NCBI RefSeq assembly: GCF_003696235.1
Contig: NZ_RFFJ01000006.1
Location: forward strand, 1 to 64,000
Direction: 5' to 3'
From: Streptomyces triticirhizae
GTDB taxonomy: Bacteria; Actinomycetota; Actinomycetes; Streptomycetales; Streptomycetaceae
Length of the DNA: 64,000 bases
This document shows, in pieces, positions 36,859 to 45,559 of this stretch. The stretch's first letter is position 1. Every line of letters begins with the position of its first letter. Made by a program: the position numbers and the translations under genes. A model generated the notes under the pieces. The model was not told the DNA's origin and ran no database searches. It was given only the letters and a program-made list of their open reading frames with translations.

Positions 36859-37038
36859 TCCGCCATCGTGACAGCGGGCCGGCGCGTTGGCCAACCCCCC
36901 GATCGAGGGGGTGGAGGCGCCGCGTCTCCCCCGGACCCGGGGGATGGATGGGGCCCGAATCCCCGGCCGAGACTGCTGGTCGAAGCCGCGTCCGCCGGGT
37001 TGAACGGCCGTGGCCACAGCATCGGAAAGGACCCGTCC

Positions 37039-38412
37039 ATGGCCGAGGACTCCCCCTCAAGCACCGCGTCTCCCGAGGCGCTGGACCGACTCGTCACCGA
37101 GCTGCGGGGCGAGGTGTTCACGCCCGGGGACGCGGAGTTCGCGTCGGAGCTGTCCGGATTCAACCTGATAGCCCGGCACCGGCCGGCGCTGGTGGTCCAG
37201 GCCGCCGGCGCCGGGGACGTCAGCGCCACGGTGCGGTACGCCGCCGCGCGCGGGCTGCCCGTCGCGGTCCAGGCCACCGGGCACGGCATCGCGGCCCCGG
37301 CCGACGGCGGGGTGTTGATCAGCACCCGGCGGATGAACGCCGTGACCGTCGACCCGGCCACCCGCACCGCCAGGGTCGAGGCCGGGGCCCGCTGGCACCA
37401 GGTCATCGCCGCGGCGGCCCGGCACGGGCTCGCGCCGCTGAACGGCTCCTCCGACCAGGTGGGCGTGGTCGGCTACACGCTGGGCGGCGGCCTGGGCCCG
37501 CTCGGCCGCCGGTACGGCTGGGCGGCCGACCATGTCACCAGCGCCCACCTCGTCACGGCGGACGGCGCGTCGCTGGAGGTGAGCGCCGACCGGCACCGGG
37601 ACCTCTTCTGGGCGCTGCGCGGCGGCAAGGGCGCCTTCGGCGTCGTCACGGCCCTGGAGTTCCGACTGATGCCCGTGGAGCGGCTCTACGGCGGCGGCAT
37701 CCACTTCCCCGCCGAGTCAGCCGCCCCGCTGCTGCGCGCGTGGCGGGACTGGACGGAGCGCGTTCCCGACGCCATGACCTCCTCGTTCGCGCTGCTGCGG
37801 CTCCCGGACGTCGCGACCGTGCCGGAGTTTCTCCGGGGCCGTCTGACGGCGCACCTGCGGATCGCCTTCACGGGGTCGCCCGAGGAGGGTGAACGCCTGC
37901 TGCGCCCGCTGCGCGCCGTTGGCCCCGCCATCGAGGACCAGGTGCGCGACATGCCGTACTCGGCGGTCGCCGACATCCACCGGGACCCGACCGAGCCGCT
38001 GGCCTACCACGAACGCAACGTCGTGCTCGCCGAGTTGGACGACGGCGCGGTGGCGCGGCTGCTGGCCCTGGCCGGCCAGGACTCCGGCTGCCAGGACCTG
38101 ATGGTGGAGCTGCGCCACCTCGGCGGCGCGCTCGCCAGGCCCCCGGCCGAGCCCAACGCGGTGGGCGTCAGGGACGGCGCCTTCACGCTGTCCACGCTCT
38201 CGCCGCCGAACCACCCGGACCGCGTGCCGCACCGGATGGCGCCCTGGGGCACCGGCCGTGGCTACCTCAACTTCTTCGCGGGACCCGACACGGCCGACGC
38301 CGCGCGGGACTGCTTCCCGCCCGAGACCCACGCGCGGCTGTCGGCCCTGAAGGACCGCTACGACCCGGGGAACCTCTTCCGCTTCGGCCACACCGTCCAC
38401 GGCCGCGCCTGA
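37039..38412 (+). CDS. FAD-linked oxidoreductase, BBE / 6-hydroxynicotine oxidase-like
   Basis: 457 residues of the FAD_binding_4/BBE superfamily, which oxidises alcohols, sugars or natural-product intermediates. The FAD domain shows LPVAVQATGHGIAAPADGG, where the His aligns with the usual flavin-linked His region, and VGVVGYTLGGGLGPLGRRYG. The C-terminal YLNFFAGPD and RYDPGNLFRFGHTV are BBE signatures. The second flavin-linking Cys of bicovalent enzymes is not evident. ATG 37039 follows GGAAAGGA. It lies 94 bases before the MFS gene. Confidence 0.9.
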   Translation: MAEDSPSSTASPEALDRLVTELRGEVFTPGDAEFASELSGFNLIARHRPALVVQAAGAGDVSATVRYAAARGLPVAVQATGHGIAAPADGGVLISTRRMNAVTVDPATRTARVEAGARWHQVIAAAARHGLAPLNGSSDQVGVVGYTLGGGLGPLGRRYGWAADHVTSAHLVTADGASLEVSADRHRDLFWALRGGKGAFGVVTALEFRLMPVERLYGGGIHFPAESAAPLLRAWRDWTERVPDAMTSSFALLRLPDVATVPEFLRGRLTAHLRIAFTGSPEEGERLLRPLRAVGPAIEDQVRDMPYSAVADIHRDPTEPLAYHERNVVLAELDDGAVARLLALAGQDSGCQDLMVELRHLGGALARPPAEPNAVGVRDGAFTLSTLSPPNHPDRVPHRMAPWGTGRGYLNFFAGPDTADAARDCFPPETHARLSALKDRYDPGNLFRFGHTVHGRA

Positions 38413-38506
38413 CCACCACCGCGCCCAACCACCGCGCCCGAACCACCGCCAGACCACCCGCCACGCCCAACCACCGGACCACGCCCCGGTGGTGGAAGGA
38501 CTGTCC

Positions 38507-39883
38507 GTGTCCACTCCCCGAGCGGCCGCGCCGGCCGCGCCCCTCCGCCCAGGACGAGACTCCCGACCGATCGGCGCCAGGTCGGCGGGGGCGCGCTACG
38601 GGATGCTCTTCGGCCCGGCCGTCTTCGGCGTCACCGCCGCCGGTGTCGCGCTTCCCGATGTGGCCTCAGCGCTGGACGCCACGCCCTCCGCCGTCGCCTG
38701 GGTGCTCACCGCCCACGCTCTCGCGCTGGGCGTCGGCACCGCCCTGTTCGGCCGGCTGTCCGACTCCCGGGGGGTGCGGGCCTCCCTGCTGCTCGGCTCG
38801 TCGGTGCTGGCCGTCGGCGCGCTGCTGTGCCTGTTCGCCCCGGGTCTCGGGTGGTTGGTGGCGGGCCGCGCCGTGCTGGCGGCCGGCTCGGGCGCCATGA
38901 CCTCGGCCGCGCTGGCCCTCTCCGCCTCGACCGAGCCGGCCGACCGGCCCCGGGTGCTCGCCGGGTTCGGCGCCACCATGGCGGTCTTCTCGGCCGGCGC
39001 CACGCTCGCCGGCGGCGTCCTCACCGAGTGGGTGAGCTGGCGGGTGGCCCTGGTGCTGCCGGCGCTCTCGCTGCTCGCGGTGCCGCTGTGCCTGCGCCCG
39101 GCCGCCGCCCGCCGTGGCTCGGGGCGCCCCCTCGACCTGTGGGGCGCCGCTCTGCTCACGGTGACCGCCGGCACCTTCCCGCTGCTGGTCCAGGCGCCCG
39201 CGCTCCGGCTGCCGCCCGTCCTCGCGCTGGCGCTGGGCGTTCTGTTCGCGGGGGCGGGCGCGCTGTTGGTCCGGCGGGTGCGCGCGGTCCCCACGTCCTT
39301 CGTGCCGAGGAGCCTGGTGACCGACGGGCTGTTCCTCCGCGTCGCCGGCACCGGAGTCGGCGTCTACGCCGGCCTGTTCGCCGCCATGTACACGGTGCCG
39401 CAGCTCCTGGTCCGGGAGCACGGCTGGAGCGTTCTCGCCGTCGGCGGCTGGCTGTTGCCCGGCGCGGTCGTGGGCGCGGCGCTCTCCCGGGGCGCCGGCC
39501 GGCTGTCCGCCTCGGGCGGCGGCGTGCTGCTGGCGGCCGTCGCCGGCGCCATGGCGCTGACGCTGGCGGTCGCGCCGGGGACCGACCACGTGGGCCCGCC
39601 GATCGTCGGCGCCTCGCTCGGCTTCGCCGCCTTCGCGGTGACCCAGGTGGTCTCCACCGGGTCGCTGTCCCGCCATGTCCAACCGGCGCTGCGCGGTGGC
39701 GCGATGGGGTTGGTGAACCTCACGTTCTTCGTCGGCGGCGGCGTGGGCAGCGCGACGGCGGGGGCGTTGGCCAACTCCGTGTCGCTGTCCACCACGCTCG
39801 CGGTCGTCGCCGGCTTTCCTCTGGTGGGCGCCGCGCTGGCGCTGCCCCTTCCCGGACGAGGTCGGCGGCGCCAACTGCCGTGA
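38507..39883 (+). CDS. MFS drug/metabolite exporter
   Basis: 458 residues with about twelve to fourteen helices. Motif A is GRLSDSRGVR after helix 2, and AGRAVLAAGSGAMTSAALAL resembles the helix-4/5 region of the DHA2 group. GTG 38507 is chosen because GGAAGGA precedes it. It probably exports the product or substrate of the preceding FAD oxidase, under the LuxR regulator. It ends 30 bases before the 3' end of the bldA tRNA gene on the opposite strand. Confidence 0.88.
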   Translation: MSTPRAAAPAAPLRPGRDSRPIGARSAGARYGMLFGPAVFGVTAAGVALPDVASALDATPSAVAWVLTAHALALGVGTALFGRLSDSRGVRASLLLGSSVLAVGALLCLFAPGLGWLVAGRAVLAAGSGAMTSAALALSASTEPADRPRVLAGFGATMAVFSAGATLAGGVLTEWVSWRVALVLPALSLLAVPLCLRPAAARRGSGRPLDLWGAALLTVTAGTFPLLVQAPALRLPPVLALALGVLFAGAGALLVRRVRAVPTSFVPRSLVTDGLFLRVAGTGVGVYAGLFAAMYTVPQLLVREHGWSVLAVGGWLLPGAVVGAALSRGAGRLSASGGGVLLAAVAGAMALTLAVAPGTDHVGPPIVGASLGFAAFAVTQVVSTGSLSRHVQPALRGGAMGLVNLTFFVGGGVGSATAGALANSVSLSTTLAVVAGFPLVGAALALPLPGRGRRRQLP

Positions 39884-39913
39884 TGCGCCTCAGCGTCGGG
39901 AGGAGGCTCTGGG

Positions 39914-39995
39914 TGCCCGGAGCCGGACTTGAACCGGCACGGCCCGAAGGCCAGCGAGTTTTAAGCTCACCGTGTCTGCATTCCACCATCCGGGC
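39914..39995 (-). tRNA. bldA: tRNA-Leu (anticodon UAA), the bldA gene
   Basis: 82-base class II tRNA. The acceptor stem GCCCGGA pairs with TCCGGGC, and the discriminator is A. The anticodon stem GTGAG/CTCGC encloses CTTAAAA, giving anticodon UAA. The variable arm (TGGCCTTCGGGCCG) is long, and the T loop is GGTTCAAGTCC. The 3' CCA is not encoded. This is the only expected decoder of UUA codons in Streptomyces, where it controls morphological development and antibiotic production. I noticed no in-frame TTA codon in the genes of this window. Confidence 0.97.
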
Positions 39996-40386
39996 ACAGA
40001 TCCCAAGCCGTACCGGGCGCCGGGGCGCCGAGGGAGTCATCCGAGCTTAACGGCCGGATTCGACCCGAACACCGGTGCCCCAGCGCGATGTTGTCTGATT
40101 TTATGAGCTGTTGACGAGGCGTCAGTACGCGACGGGGCTGTTACAGGCAGCTTTGGCCAGGAGGGAGCGCCACCGTCGAGCGAAGGATGACGCAAATCAA
40201 CCCTCCGCATCCTTCCGCACACTCAGGGATCATCTCCTCCTCAGGTAGGACGACGGGCCGTCCCGTCTCCGACCCGGGACCGTCCGACCCGGGAACGCGG
40301 GAGGAGTTGACGGCCGGAGGGATCACAGACGGGCGGTTTCGACTCAGGATGGAGGAGTCCTTCCCGCGTCCCGGCTGGAGTACGCC
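39996..40386. promoter_or_regulatory. Gap between bldA and the ABC ATPase, with inverted repeats
   Basis: The 391 bases hold the bldA promoter region (about 39996-40060, minus strand) and the ATPase leader. TGACG-AGG-CGTCA at 40112-40124 is a perfect inverted repeat. AAGGATG (40183) and CATCCTT (40208) form a second, looser pair. CTCAGG occurs three times. The long leader suggests regulated expression. I see no gene in it. Confidence 0.45.
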
Positions 40387-41193
40387 GTGTCCCATGAAGC
40401 GCCAGTGCCGCACACCGATTCGACCGGCAGCACGCCCGAAGCCCCCGGCGGCGAGGTGGCCGCCAGGGCCGTGGACCTGACCAAGGTCTACGGCACTGGC
40501 GAGACCAGGGTGTTGGCCCTCGACCAGGTCAGCGTCGCCTTCGAGAAGGGGCGCTTCACGGCGATCATGGGGCCGTCGGGCTCGGGGAAGTCCACGCTGA
40601 TGCACTGCATGGCCGGCCTGGACTCGATATCGGCGGGCTCGGCGAGGCTCGGCGACACGGAGCTGAACGGGCTGAACGACCGGCGGCTCACCCAACTCCG
40701 CAGGGACCGCGTCGGGTTCGTCTTCCAGACGTTCAACCTGCTGCCCACGCTCAACGCCCTGGAGAACATCACGTTGCCGATGGGCATCGCCGGGACCAGG
40801 CCCGACCGGGAGTGGCTGGACCAGGTGATCTCCACGGTCGGGCTCAGGGACCGCCTCAAGCACCGGCCGGCCCAGCTCTCCGGCGGCCAGCAGCAGCGGG
40901 TGGCGGTCGCCCGCGCGCTGGCCGGCCGGCCGGAGATCGTCTTCGCCGACGAGCCCACCGGCAACCTGGACTCGCGGGCCGGCGCCGAGATCCTGGGCTT
41001 TCTGCGCGACTCCGTCCGGGAGTTGGGGCAGACCGTCGTGATGGTCACCCACGACCCGGTCGCGGCCGGCTACGCGGACCGCGCGGTCTTCCTCGCCGAC
41101 GGCCGGGTCGTGGACGACATGCCAGCCCCCACGGCGGAGCGGGTCCTGGAACACATGAAGCGGTACGACGCCAGGGGCCACACCGGCCCCTGA
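40387..41193 (+). CDS. MacB/LolD-type ABC transporter ATP-binding protein (permease absent)
   Basis: 268-residue ATPase with a 28-residue leader. It shows Walker A GPSGSGKST (about residue 63), QTFNLLPTLNALENITLP (Q-loop), signature LSGGQQQRVAVARALA, Walker B EIVFADEPTGNLDS and VMVTHDP (switch His). This subgroup normally pairs with an FtsX/MacB-like permease encoded next door. Here the next gene is the convergent cfa, 46 bases away, so no permease follows. GTG start with GGAG 6 bases upstream. Confidence 0.9.
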   Translation: MSHEAPVPHTDSTGSTPEAPGGEVAARAVDLTKVYGTGETRVLALDQVSVAFEKGRFTAIMGPSGSGKSTLMHCMAGLDSISAGSARLGDTELNGLNDRRLTQLRRDRVGFVFQTFNLLPTLNALENITLPMGIAGTRPDREWLDQVISTVGLRDRLKHRPAQLSGGQQQRVAVARALAGRPEIVFADEPTGNLDSRAGAEILGFLRDSVRELGQTVVMVTHDPVAAGYADRAVFLADGRVVDDMPAPTAERVLEHMKRYDARGHTGP

Positions 41194-41239
41194 GCTGGCG
41201 CGGGCCGGCCGACCGGCAGCCGGCCGGGAGGCCAGCTCG

Positions 41240-42532
41240 TCAGCTCGTCAGCTCGACCCAGGAGCGCGGCCGCAGCGGCAGCCCCGAGGCGCCGTCGTCC
41301 GGGGTGCGGACCGCGAGGATCTGGTTGACGCCGATCCGGCCGCGCTCGAACTGGAGCGCGGACGCGGCCATGTAGAGCCGCCAGATCCGCGCCCTGGCCG
41401 GGCCGACCAGCCGCACCGCCTGGTCCCAGCCCTGCTCCAGGTTGCGCACCCAGCGGCGCAGCGTCAACGCGTAGTGCTCGCGGAGCGACTCGACGTCCCG
41501 CACCTCAAGGCCGGAACGTTCCAGCAGGCTCACCGTGCGTCCCACCGGGGCGAGTTCGCCGTCCGGGAAGACATAGGCGTCGATGAACGGGTCGATCCGG
41601 TAGCCGTCCTCGTCGGCCAGCGGACGGCGGGCGATCTGGTGGTTGAGCAGGCGGCCGCCGGGGCGCAGCAGCCGGAAGAGCCGGTCGGCGTACTCCTGGT
41701 AGCGGGCGGTGCCGACGTGTTCGGCCATGCCGACGGAGGCGACGGCGTCGAAGGGGCCGTCGGTCACCTGGCGGTAGTCCTGGACCCGGATCTCGACGCG
41801 GTCGGTCAGGTCCTCCTTGGCGACGCGCTCCCTGGCGTACTCGGCCTGCTCGGCGGAGAGCGTCACGCCCACCGCGCGCACCCCGTGGTGCTGCGCGGCG
41901 TGCAGCACCAACGAGCCCCAGCCGCAGCCGACATCGAGCAGCCGTTGGCCCTCGCGCAGCCCCAGCTTGCGGCAGATCAGGTCGAGCTTGGCGGCCTGGG
42001 CGTCCTGGAGGTCGTCGGTGCCGGGGCCCCAGACCGCGCAGGAGTAGACCATGGAGGGGCCGAGCACCAGCTCGTAGAACTCGTTGCCCACGTCGTAGTG
42101 GTGGCTGATGGCCCTGCGGTCCCGGCGCTGGGAGTGCGCGGGTCCCGGCCGGCGGCGGCGGTCCTCCTCGCGGGGCGGGCGGACCGGCAGCGGCAGGGGC
42201 CCGGAGAGGGCGAGGAGTTCGGGAACGACGGACAGCATCCGGGTGCGGGAGACGGCCGGCGCGTCCGCCCGGTCCCAGACCAGTTCGGAGAGCGCGGCGA
42301 GCGCCTGGTACAGGTCGCCGTCGACGTCGAGGTCGCCGGCCACCCAGGCGCGGGCGAGGCCGAGTTCGCCGGGCCGGAAGAGCATCCGACGCAGTGCCCG
42401 GCGGCGTCGGACCACGATGACGGGCCCCTCGGTCGGCCCGGCCTCGCTGCCATCCCACGCCCGGAGGCGGAGCGGAAGCGGTGAGCCGAGGAGCTGTTCG
42501 GTGAGAGCGGCGAGGCGGGGAGCGACAGCCAC
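41240..42532 (-). CDS. cfa: Cyclopropane-fatty-acyl-phospholipid synthase family protein
   Basis: 430-residue SAM-dependent methyltransferase that acts on unsaturated acyl chains of membrane lipids. An N-terminal SCP2-like region (about 1-130) precedes RAISHHYDVGNEFYELVLG and SMVYSCAVW, the usual Cfa entry motifs. The SAM site LDVGCGWGSLVLHAA and GMAEHVGTARYQEY follow. It starts at GTG with GGAGG 8 bases upstream. It stands convergent to the ABC ATPase and downstream of ndh on the same strand. Confidence 0.92.
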   Translation of the reverse strand: MAVAPRLAALTEQLLGSPLPLRLRAWDGSEAGPTEGPVIVVRRRRALRRMLFRPGELGLARAWVAGDLDVDGDLYQALAALSELVWDRADAPAVSRTRMLSVVPELLALSGPLPLPVRPPREEDRRRRPGPAHSQRRDRRAISHHYDVGNEFYELVLGPSMVYSCAVWGPGTDDLQDAQAAKLDLICRKLGLREGQRLLDVGCGWGSLVLHAAQHHGVRAVGVTLSAEQAEYARERVAKEDLTDRVEIRVQDYRQVTDGPFDAVASVGMAEHVGTARYQEYADRLFRLLRPGGRLLNHQIARRPLADEDGYRIDPFIDAYVFPDGELAPVGRTVSLLERSGLEVRDVESLREHYALTLRRWVRNLEQGWDQAVRLVGPARARIWRLYMAASALQFERGRIGVNQILAVRTPDDGASGLPLRPRSWVELTS

Positions 42533-42682
42533 GAGACAAACCTCCGCAGATTTAGACAAACTGCCCACAGTTACCTTGGCGTCCAGCTCTCGGTGAACGC
42601 TGCCGATCCGCCGCCGATTCCGCGCGATTCCCCCCACACCGCCCCCTCGATTGGGCCGCCCGGCCCACCCGGGCAACCCGAA

Positions 42683-42727
42683 CACGCCGAGGGCGGGCGA
42701 CCGCGTGGGTCGCCCGCCCTCGGCGTG
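42683..42727 (-). terminator. Strong 20-bp terminator hairpin after ndh
   Basis: CACGCCGAGGGCGGGCGACC (42683-42702) pairs perfectly with 42708-42727 around a 5-base loop. It lies 30 bases downstream of the ndh stop and before the cfa promoter. Confidence 0.85.
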
Positions 42728-42756
42728 CGGTGACGGAGCCCTGAGGCGCCCTTCGG

Positions 42757-44178
42757 TCAGCCCGCGCGGGCCTCCGAGCGCTCCCTGGCCGGGCGCTCCT
42801 CGGCCGCGCCGGCCGGCCGCTCGACCGCCCTGGCCGGGGCCGGGACGGGCGCCGCCGCCTCGTGGAACTCGTCGCGCGGGCGCTCCACGGCGCCCAGCGA
42901 GACCACCTCGCGCTTGAGGAAGAGGCCCAGCGTCCAGTCGGCGAAGACCCGGATCTTGCGGTTCCAGGTCGGGACGGCCATGCCGTGGTAGCCACGGTGC
43001 AGGTACCAGCCGAGACGGCCACGGAAGCGGAGCGAGAGCCGGCCCAGCTTGATCATGGCCACGCCCTTGTGCAGGCCGAGGCCGGCGACCGCGCCCATGC
43101 TGGCGTGCTTGTACTCGTGCTGCGGGAAGCCACGCATCCCGGCGATGACGTTGTCGCCGAGCACCTTGGCCTGGCGCAGGGCGTGTTGGGCGTTCGGCGG
43201 GCACCAGGCGTTCTCCACCCCGGCCTCGCGCGCGGCCAGGTCGGGCACCTGGGCGTTGTCGCCGGCCGACCAGATGTGGCCGGTGCCCTTCACCTGGAGG
43301 GTGGGCTCGGTGTCCACGTGGCCCCTGGGGCCCAGCGGCAGCCCGAACTCGGCGAGCGCCGGGTTGGGCTTGACGCCGGCCGTCCAGACCAGGGTGTTGG
43401 AGTCCAGCTCGACGCCGTTGCTGAGCACCACGTGCCCGTCGACGCAGGACTTCAGCGAGGTCTTGAGGTGCACCTCGATACCCCGCTGCTTGAGGTGCTC
43501 CAGGCCCCACTCGCCGAGCTTGGGCCCGACCTCGGGGAGGATGCGCTCGGCCACGTCCACCAGCACGAAGCGCAGGTCCGACGGCTCGATGGTCGGGTAG
43601 TACTTCGTGGCGTCCCTGGCCATGTCCTCGACCTCGCCGATGGTCTCGGCACCGGCGAAGCCACCGCCCACGAAGACGAAGGTCAGCGCCTTGCGGCGGA
43701 TCTCCTCGTCGGTGGTGGAGTCGGCCTTGTCCAGCTGCTCCAGGACGTGGTTGCGCAGGCCGATGGCCTCCTCGACGCCCTTCATGCCGATGCCCTGCTC
43801 GGCCAGGCCGGGGATCGGGAAGGTGCGGGAGACGGCGCCCAGCGCGACCACCAGGTAGTCGAAGGGAACCTCGTAGGGCGAACCGACGTGCGGCGCCACC
43901 GTGGCGACCTGCCGGTCCTGGTCGATGGTGGTGACACGGCCGGTGAGGACCTCTGCCTTGGGCAGCACGCGACGCAGGGGCACCACGACGTGCCGCGGGG
44001 AGATGCTGCCGGCAGCGGCTTCGGGAAGGAAGGGCTGGTAGGTCATGTAGGAGCGAGGGTCGACGACGGTGACGGTGGCCTCGCCATACCGCAGCTTCTT
44101 CAGGATGCGGCGGGCCGCGTACAGACCGACGTAACCCCCGCCTACGACGAGGATGCGCGGACGCTCCGTGGTGCTCAT
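42757..44178 (-). CDS. ndh: Type II NADH dehydrogenase
   Basis: 473-residue single-subunit, non-proton-pumping NADH:quinone oxidoreductase of the inner membrane face. The FAD motif GGGYVGLYAARRI (about residue 14), the NADH Rossmann motif VFVGGGFAGAETIGEVEDMA, and the C-terminal FAD contact IWSAGDNAQVPD are present. The C-terminal amphipathic part (GYHGMAVPTWNRKIRVFADW) anchors it, and a charged Pro/Ala tail follows. A Rex-like site lies 34 bases before the ATG, suggesting control by the NADH/NAD+ ratio. Confidence 0.95.
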   Translation of the reverse strand: MSTTERPRILVVGGGYVGLYAARRILKKLRYGEATVTVVDPRSYMTYQPFLPEAAAGSISPRHVVVPLRRVLPKAEVLTGRVTTIDQDRQVATVAPHVGSPYEVPFDYLVVALGAVSRTFPIPGLAEQGIGMKGVEEAIGLRNHVLEQLDKADSTTDEEIRRKALTFVFVGGGFAGAETIGEVEDMARDATKYYPTIEPSDLRFVLVDVAERILPEVGPKLGEWGLEHLKQRGIEVHLKTSLKSCVDGHVVLSNGVELDSNTLVWTAGVKPNPALAEFGLPLGPRGHVDTEPTLQVKGTGHIWSAGDNAQVPDLAAREAGVENAWCPPNAQHALRQAKVLGDNVIAGMRGFPQHEYKHASMGAVAGLGLHKGVAMIKLGRLSLRFRGRLGWYLHRGYHGMAVPTWNRKIRVFADWTLGLFLKREVVSLGAVERPRDEFHEAAAPVPAPARAVERPAGAAEERPARERSEARAG

Positions 44179-44212
44179 GCCATCGAGTATCCACCCACCC
44201 CCCGGGGCGACC

Positions 44213-44230
44213 TCGTGAGGCCCTTCACAA
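44213..44230. promoter_or_regulatory. Rex-like operator upstream of ndh
   Basis: TCGTGAG-GCCC-TTCACAA matches the Rex consensus TTGTGAA-N4-TTCACAA with two mismatches, both in the left arm. Rex releases DNA when NADH is high, so the site would raise ndh expression under reductive load. The position, 34 bases before the start codon, is plausible for repression. Confidence 0.65.
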
Positions 44231-44494
44231 GCACCGGGCGACTTTGTGCTACACTTCGCGCCCCGCCGAGCCGAGCGCCTCTCACCAGCCGGACCCAACG
44301 GCTCCTCAGGAGCCGGGAGTCGGGCCCCTCACAAGGGAACGAGCCAGGTCGAGAGGGTGTCCCCCGGCTCCACCCGGGCGGCGCCGCCGGCCGCCCCGCC
44401 CCGCACGCGTTCGCCGCCCCGGGGCCTCCGGCGGCCGGGGACCGCTCGCCGTCCACCGTTCGGAACACTTTCGGGTCCTTCGGGCACGCCGGTC

Positions 44495-44517
44495 ATGTGA
44501 ATAACTTCACGAAGTTC
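44495..44517. promoter_or_regulatory. Second Rex-like site overlapped by a palindrome
   Basis: ATGTGAA-TAAC-TTCACGA (44495-44512) matches the Rex consensus with two mismatches. AACTTC-AC-GAAGTT (44504-44517) is also a perfect palindrome. The sequence is AT-rich compared with its surroundings and lies 85 bases after the ppx stop codon and about 317 bases before the ndh start. Confidence 0.45.
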
Positions 44518-44596
44518 GTCTCCGGCCCGCCGGGCGGCGGCCGCAGCCGGCCTCGGCCCGGCGGGAGAGCCGGCGGAAAACCCGGAAACGCCCCGC

Positions 44597-45559
44597 TCAG
44601 CGGGCCAGCACGCTCCACAGGAGGCCGTCCAGGATGTCGTGCTCGGAGACCGTGACCCGGGCGACGTCCGCCCGTTCCATGGCGCGCAGCAGCACCAGGG
44701 CGCCGGCGCCGATCACGTCGACCCGCCCCGGGTGCATCGACGGAACGGCCGCGCGCTCCGCGTGGGTCGCGCTCAGCAGCCAGTCGACGACCTCCCGCAC
44801 CTTCTCGCGCTCCAGCACCGCGTGGTGGATCGCGGCCGGGTCGTACTCGGGCAGCTCCAGGGCCATGGCCGCCACCGTGGTGACCGAGCCGGCCAGCCCC
44901 ACCAGCGTCCCGGCGCGCTCCAACGGAACGCGCTCGGCGGCCAGTTCGAGGGCCGCGTCGATGTCGGCGGTCAGCGCCGCCAGCGCCTCGGGCCCCGGCG
45001 GGTCGGCCACCGCGCCGTCGGCCGTCGTCAGATGCCGCTCGGTCAGCCGGACGCAGCCGATGTCCACGCTGCGGGCCGCCGTCACCCGCCGCTCGCCCAG
45101 CACGAACTCGGTGGAGCCGCCGCCGATGTCCATCACCAGGAACGGCCGCGCCACCTCGGGCCGGCCGGCCAGCTCCCTGGTGGCGCCGGTGAAGGAGAGC
45201 GCGGCCTCCTCGTCCCCGGTGATCACCTCGGGCACCACGCCCAGGATCTCCTTGACGCCCCGGACGAAGTCGTCGCGGTTCTCGGCGTCCCTGGAGGCCG
45301 AGGTGGCGACGAACCGCAGCCGGTCGGGGGTCACCCCGTGGGCGGCGATCGCCTCCGCGTAGTCCCGGCACGCCGCCAGGGTGCGGGCCAGCGCCTCCGG
45401 CGCCAACCGGCCGGTCCGGTCCACGCCCTGGCCCAACCGGACGATCTCCATCCGCCGCACGCGGTCGACCAGTTGACCGGTCTCCGGGTCGGCGTCGGCC
45501 ACCAGCAGCCGGATCGAGTTGGTGCCGCAGTCGATGGCGGCGGCGGTGGTCAGGCTCAT
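44597..45559 (-). CDS. ppx: Ppx/GppA exopolyphosphatase-type phosphatase
   Basis: 320 residues with an actin-like ASKHA fold in two lobes. Phosphate loops are AIDCGTNSIRLLVAD near the N-terminus and VMDIGGGSTEFVLGE near residue 140, and the C-terminal ATP-like motif is GLAGSVTTVA. It would hydrolyse polyphosphate or pppGpp. It lacks the extra C-terminal HD-like domain of E. coli Ppx, as usual for actinobacterial forms. Start overlaps the DUF501 stop (ATGA), so it is the distal gene of the eno-divIC-DUF501-ppx group. Confidence 0.92.
   Translation of the reverse strand: MSLTTAAAIDCGTNSIRLLVADADPETGQLVDRVRRMEIVRLGQGVDRTGRLAPEALARTLAACRDYAEAIAAHGVTPDRLRFVATSASRDAENRDDFVRGVKEILGVVPEVITGDEEAALSFTGATRELAGRPEVARPFLVMDIGGGSTEFVLGERRVTAARSVDIGCVRLTERHLTTADGAVADPPGPEALAALTADIDAALELAAERVPLERAGTLVGLAGSVTTVAAMALELPEYDPAAIHHAVLEREKVREVVDWLLSATHAERAAVPSMHPGRVDVIGAGALVLLRAMERADVARVTVSEHDILDGLLWSVLAR

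Larger units (their letters stand above)
44179..44596. other. 418-base gap between ppx and ndh
   Basis: It contains the ndh promoter region with a Rex-like site at 44213, a second similar palindrome at 44495, and a GC-rich potential stem at 44528-44567 (CCCGCCGGG with CCCGGCGGG). No open frame here has the expected codon bias, so I see no gene. Confidence 0.5.

Noticed and set aside
36858-37017. A longer start for the LuxR regulator at 37017
   Set aside because: The upstream 53 codons are low-complexity and would cover the divergent promoter region. The shorter GTG start is preferred, though not proven.
38413-38490. CCACCGCGCCC-like repeats between the FAD oxidase and MFS genes
   Set aside because: The repeats are imperfect and short. 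They look like GC-biased filler without a constant unit, so no repeat feature is called.
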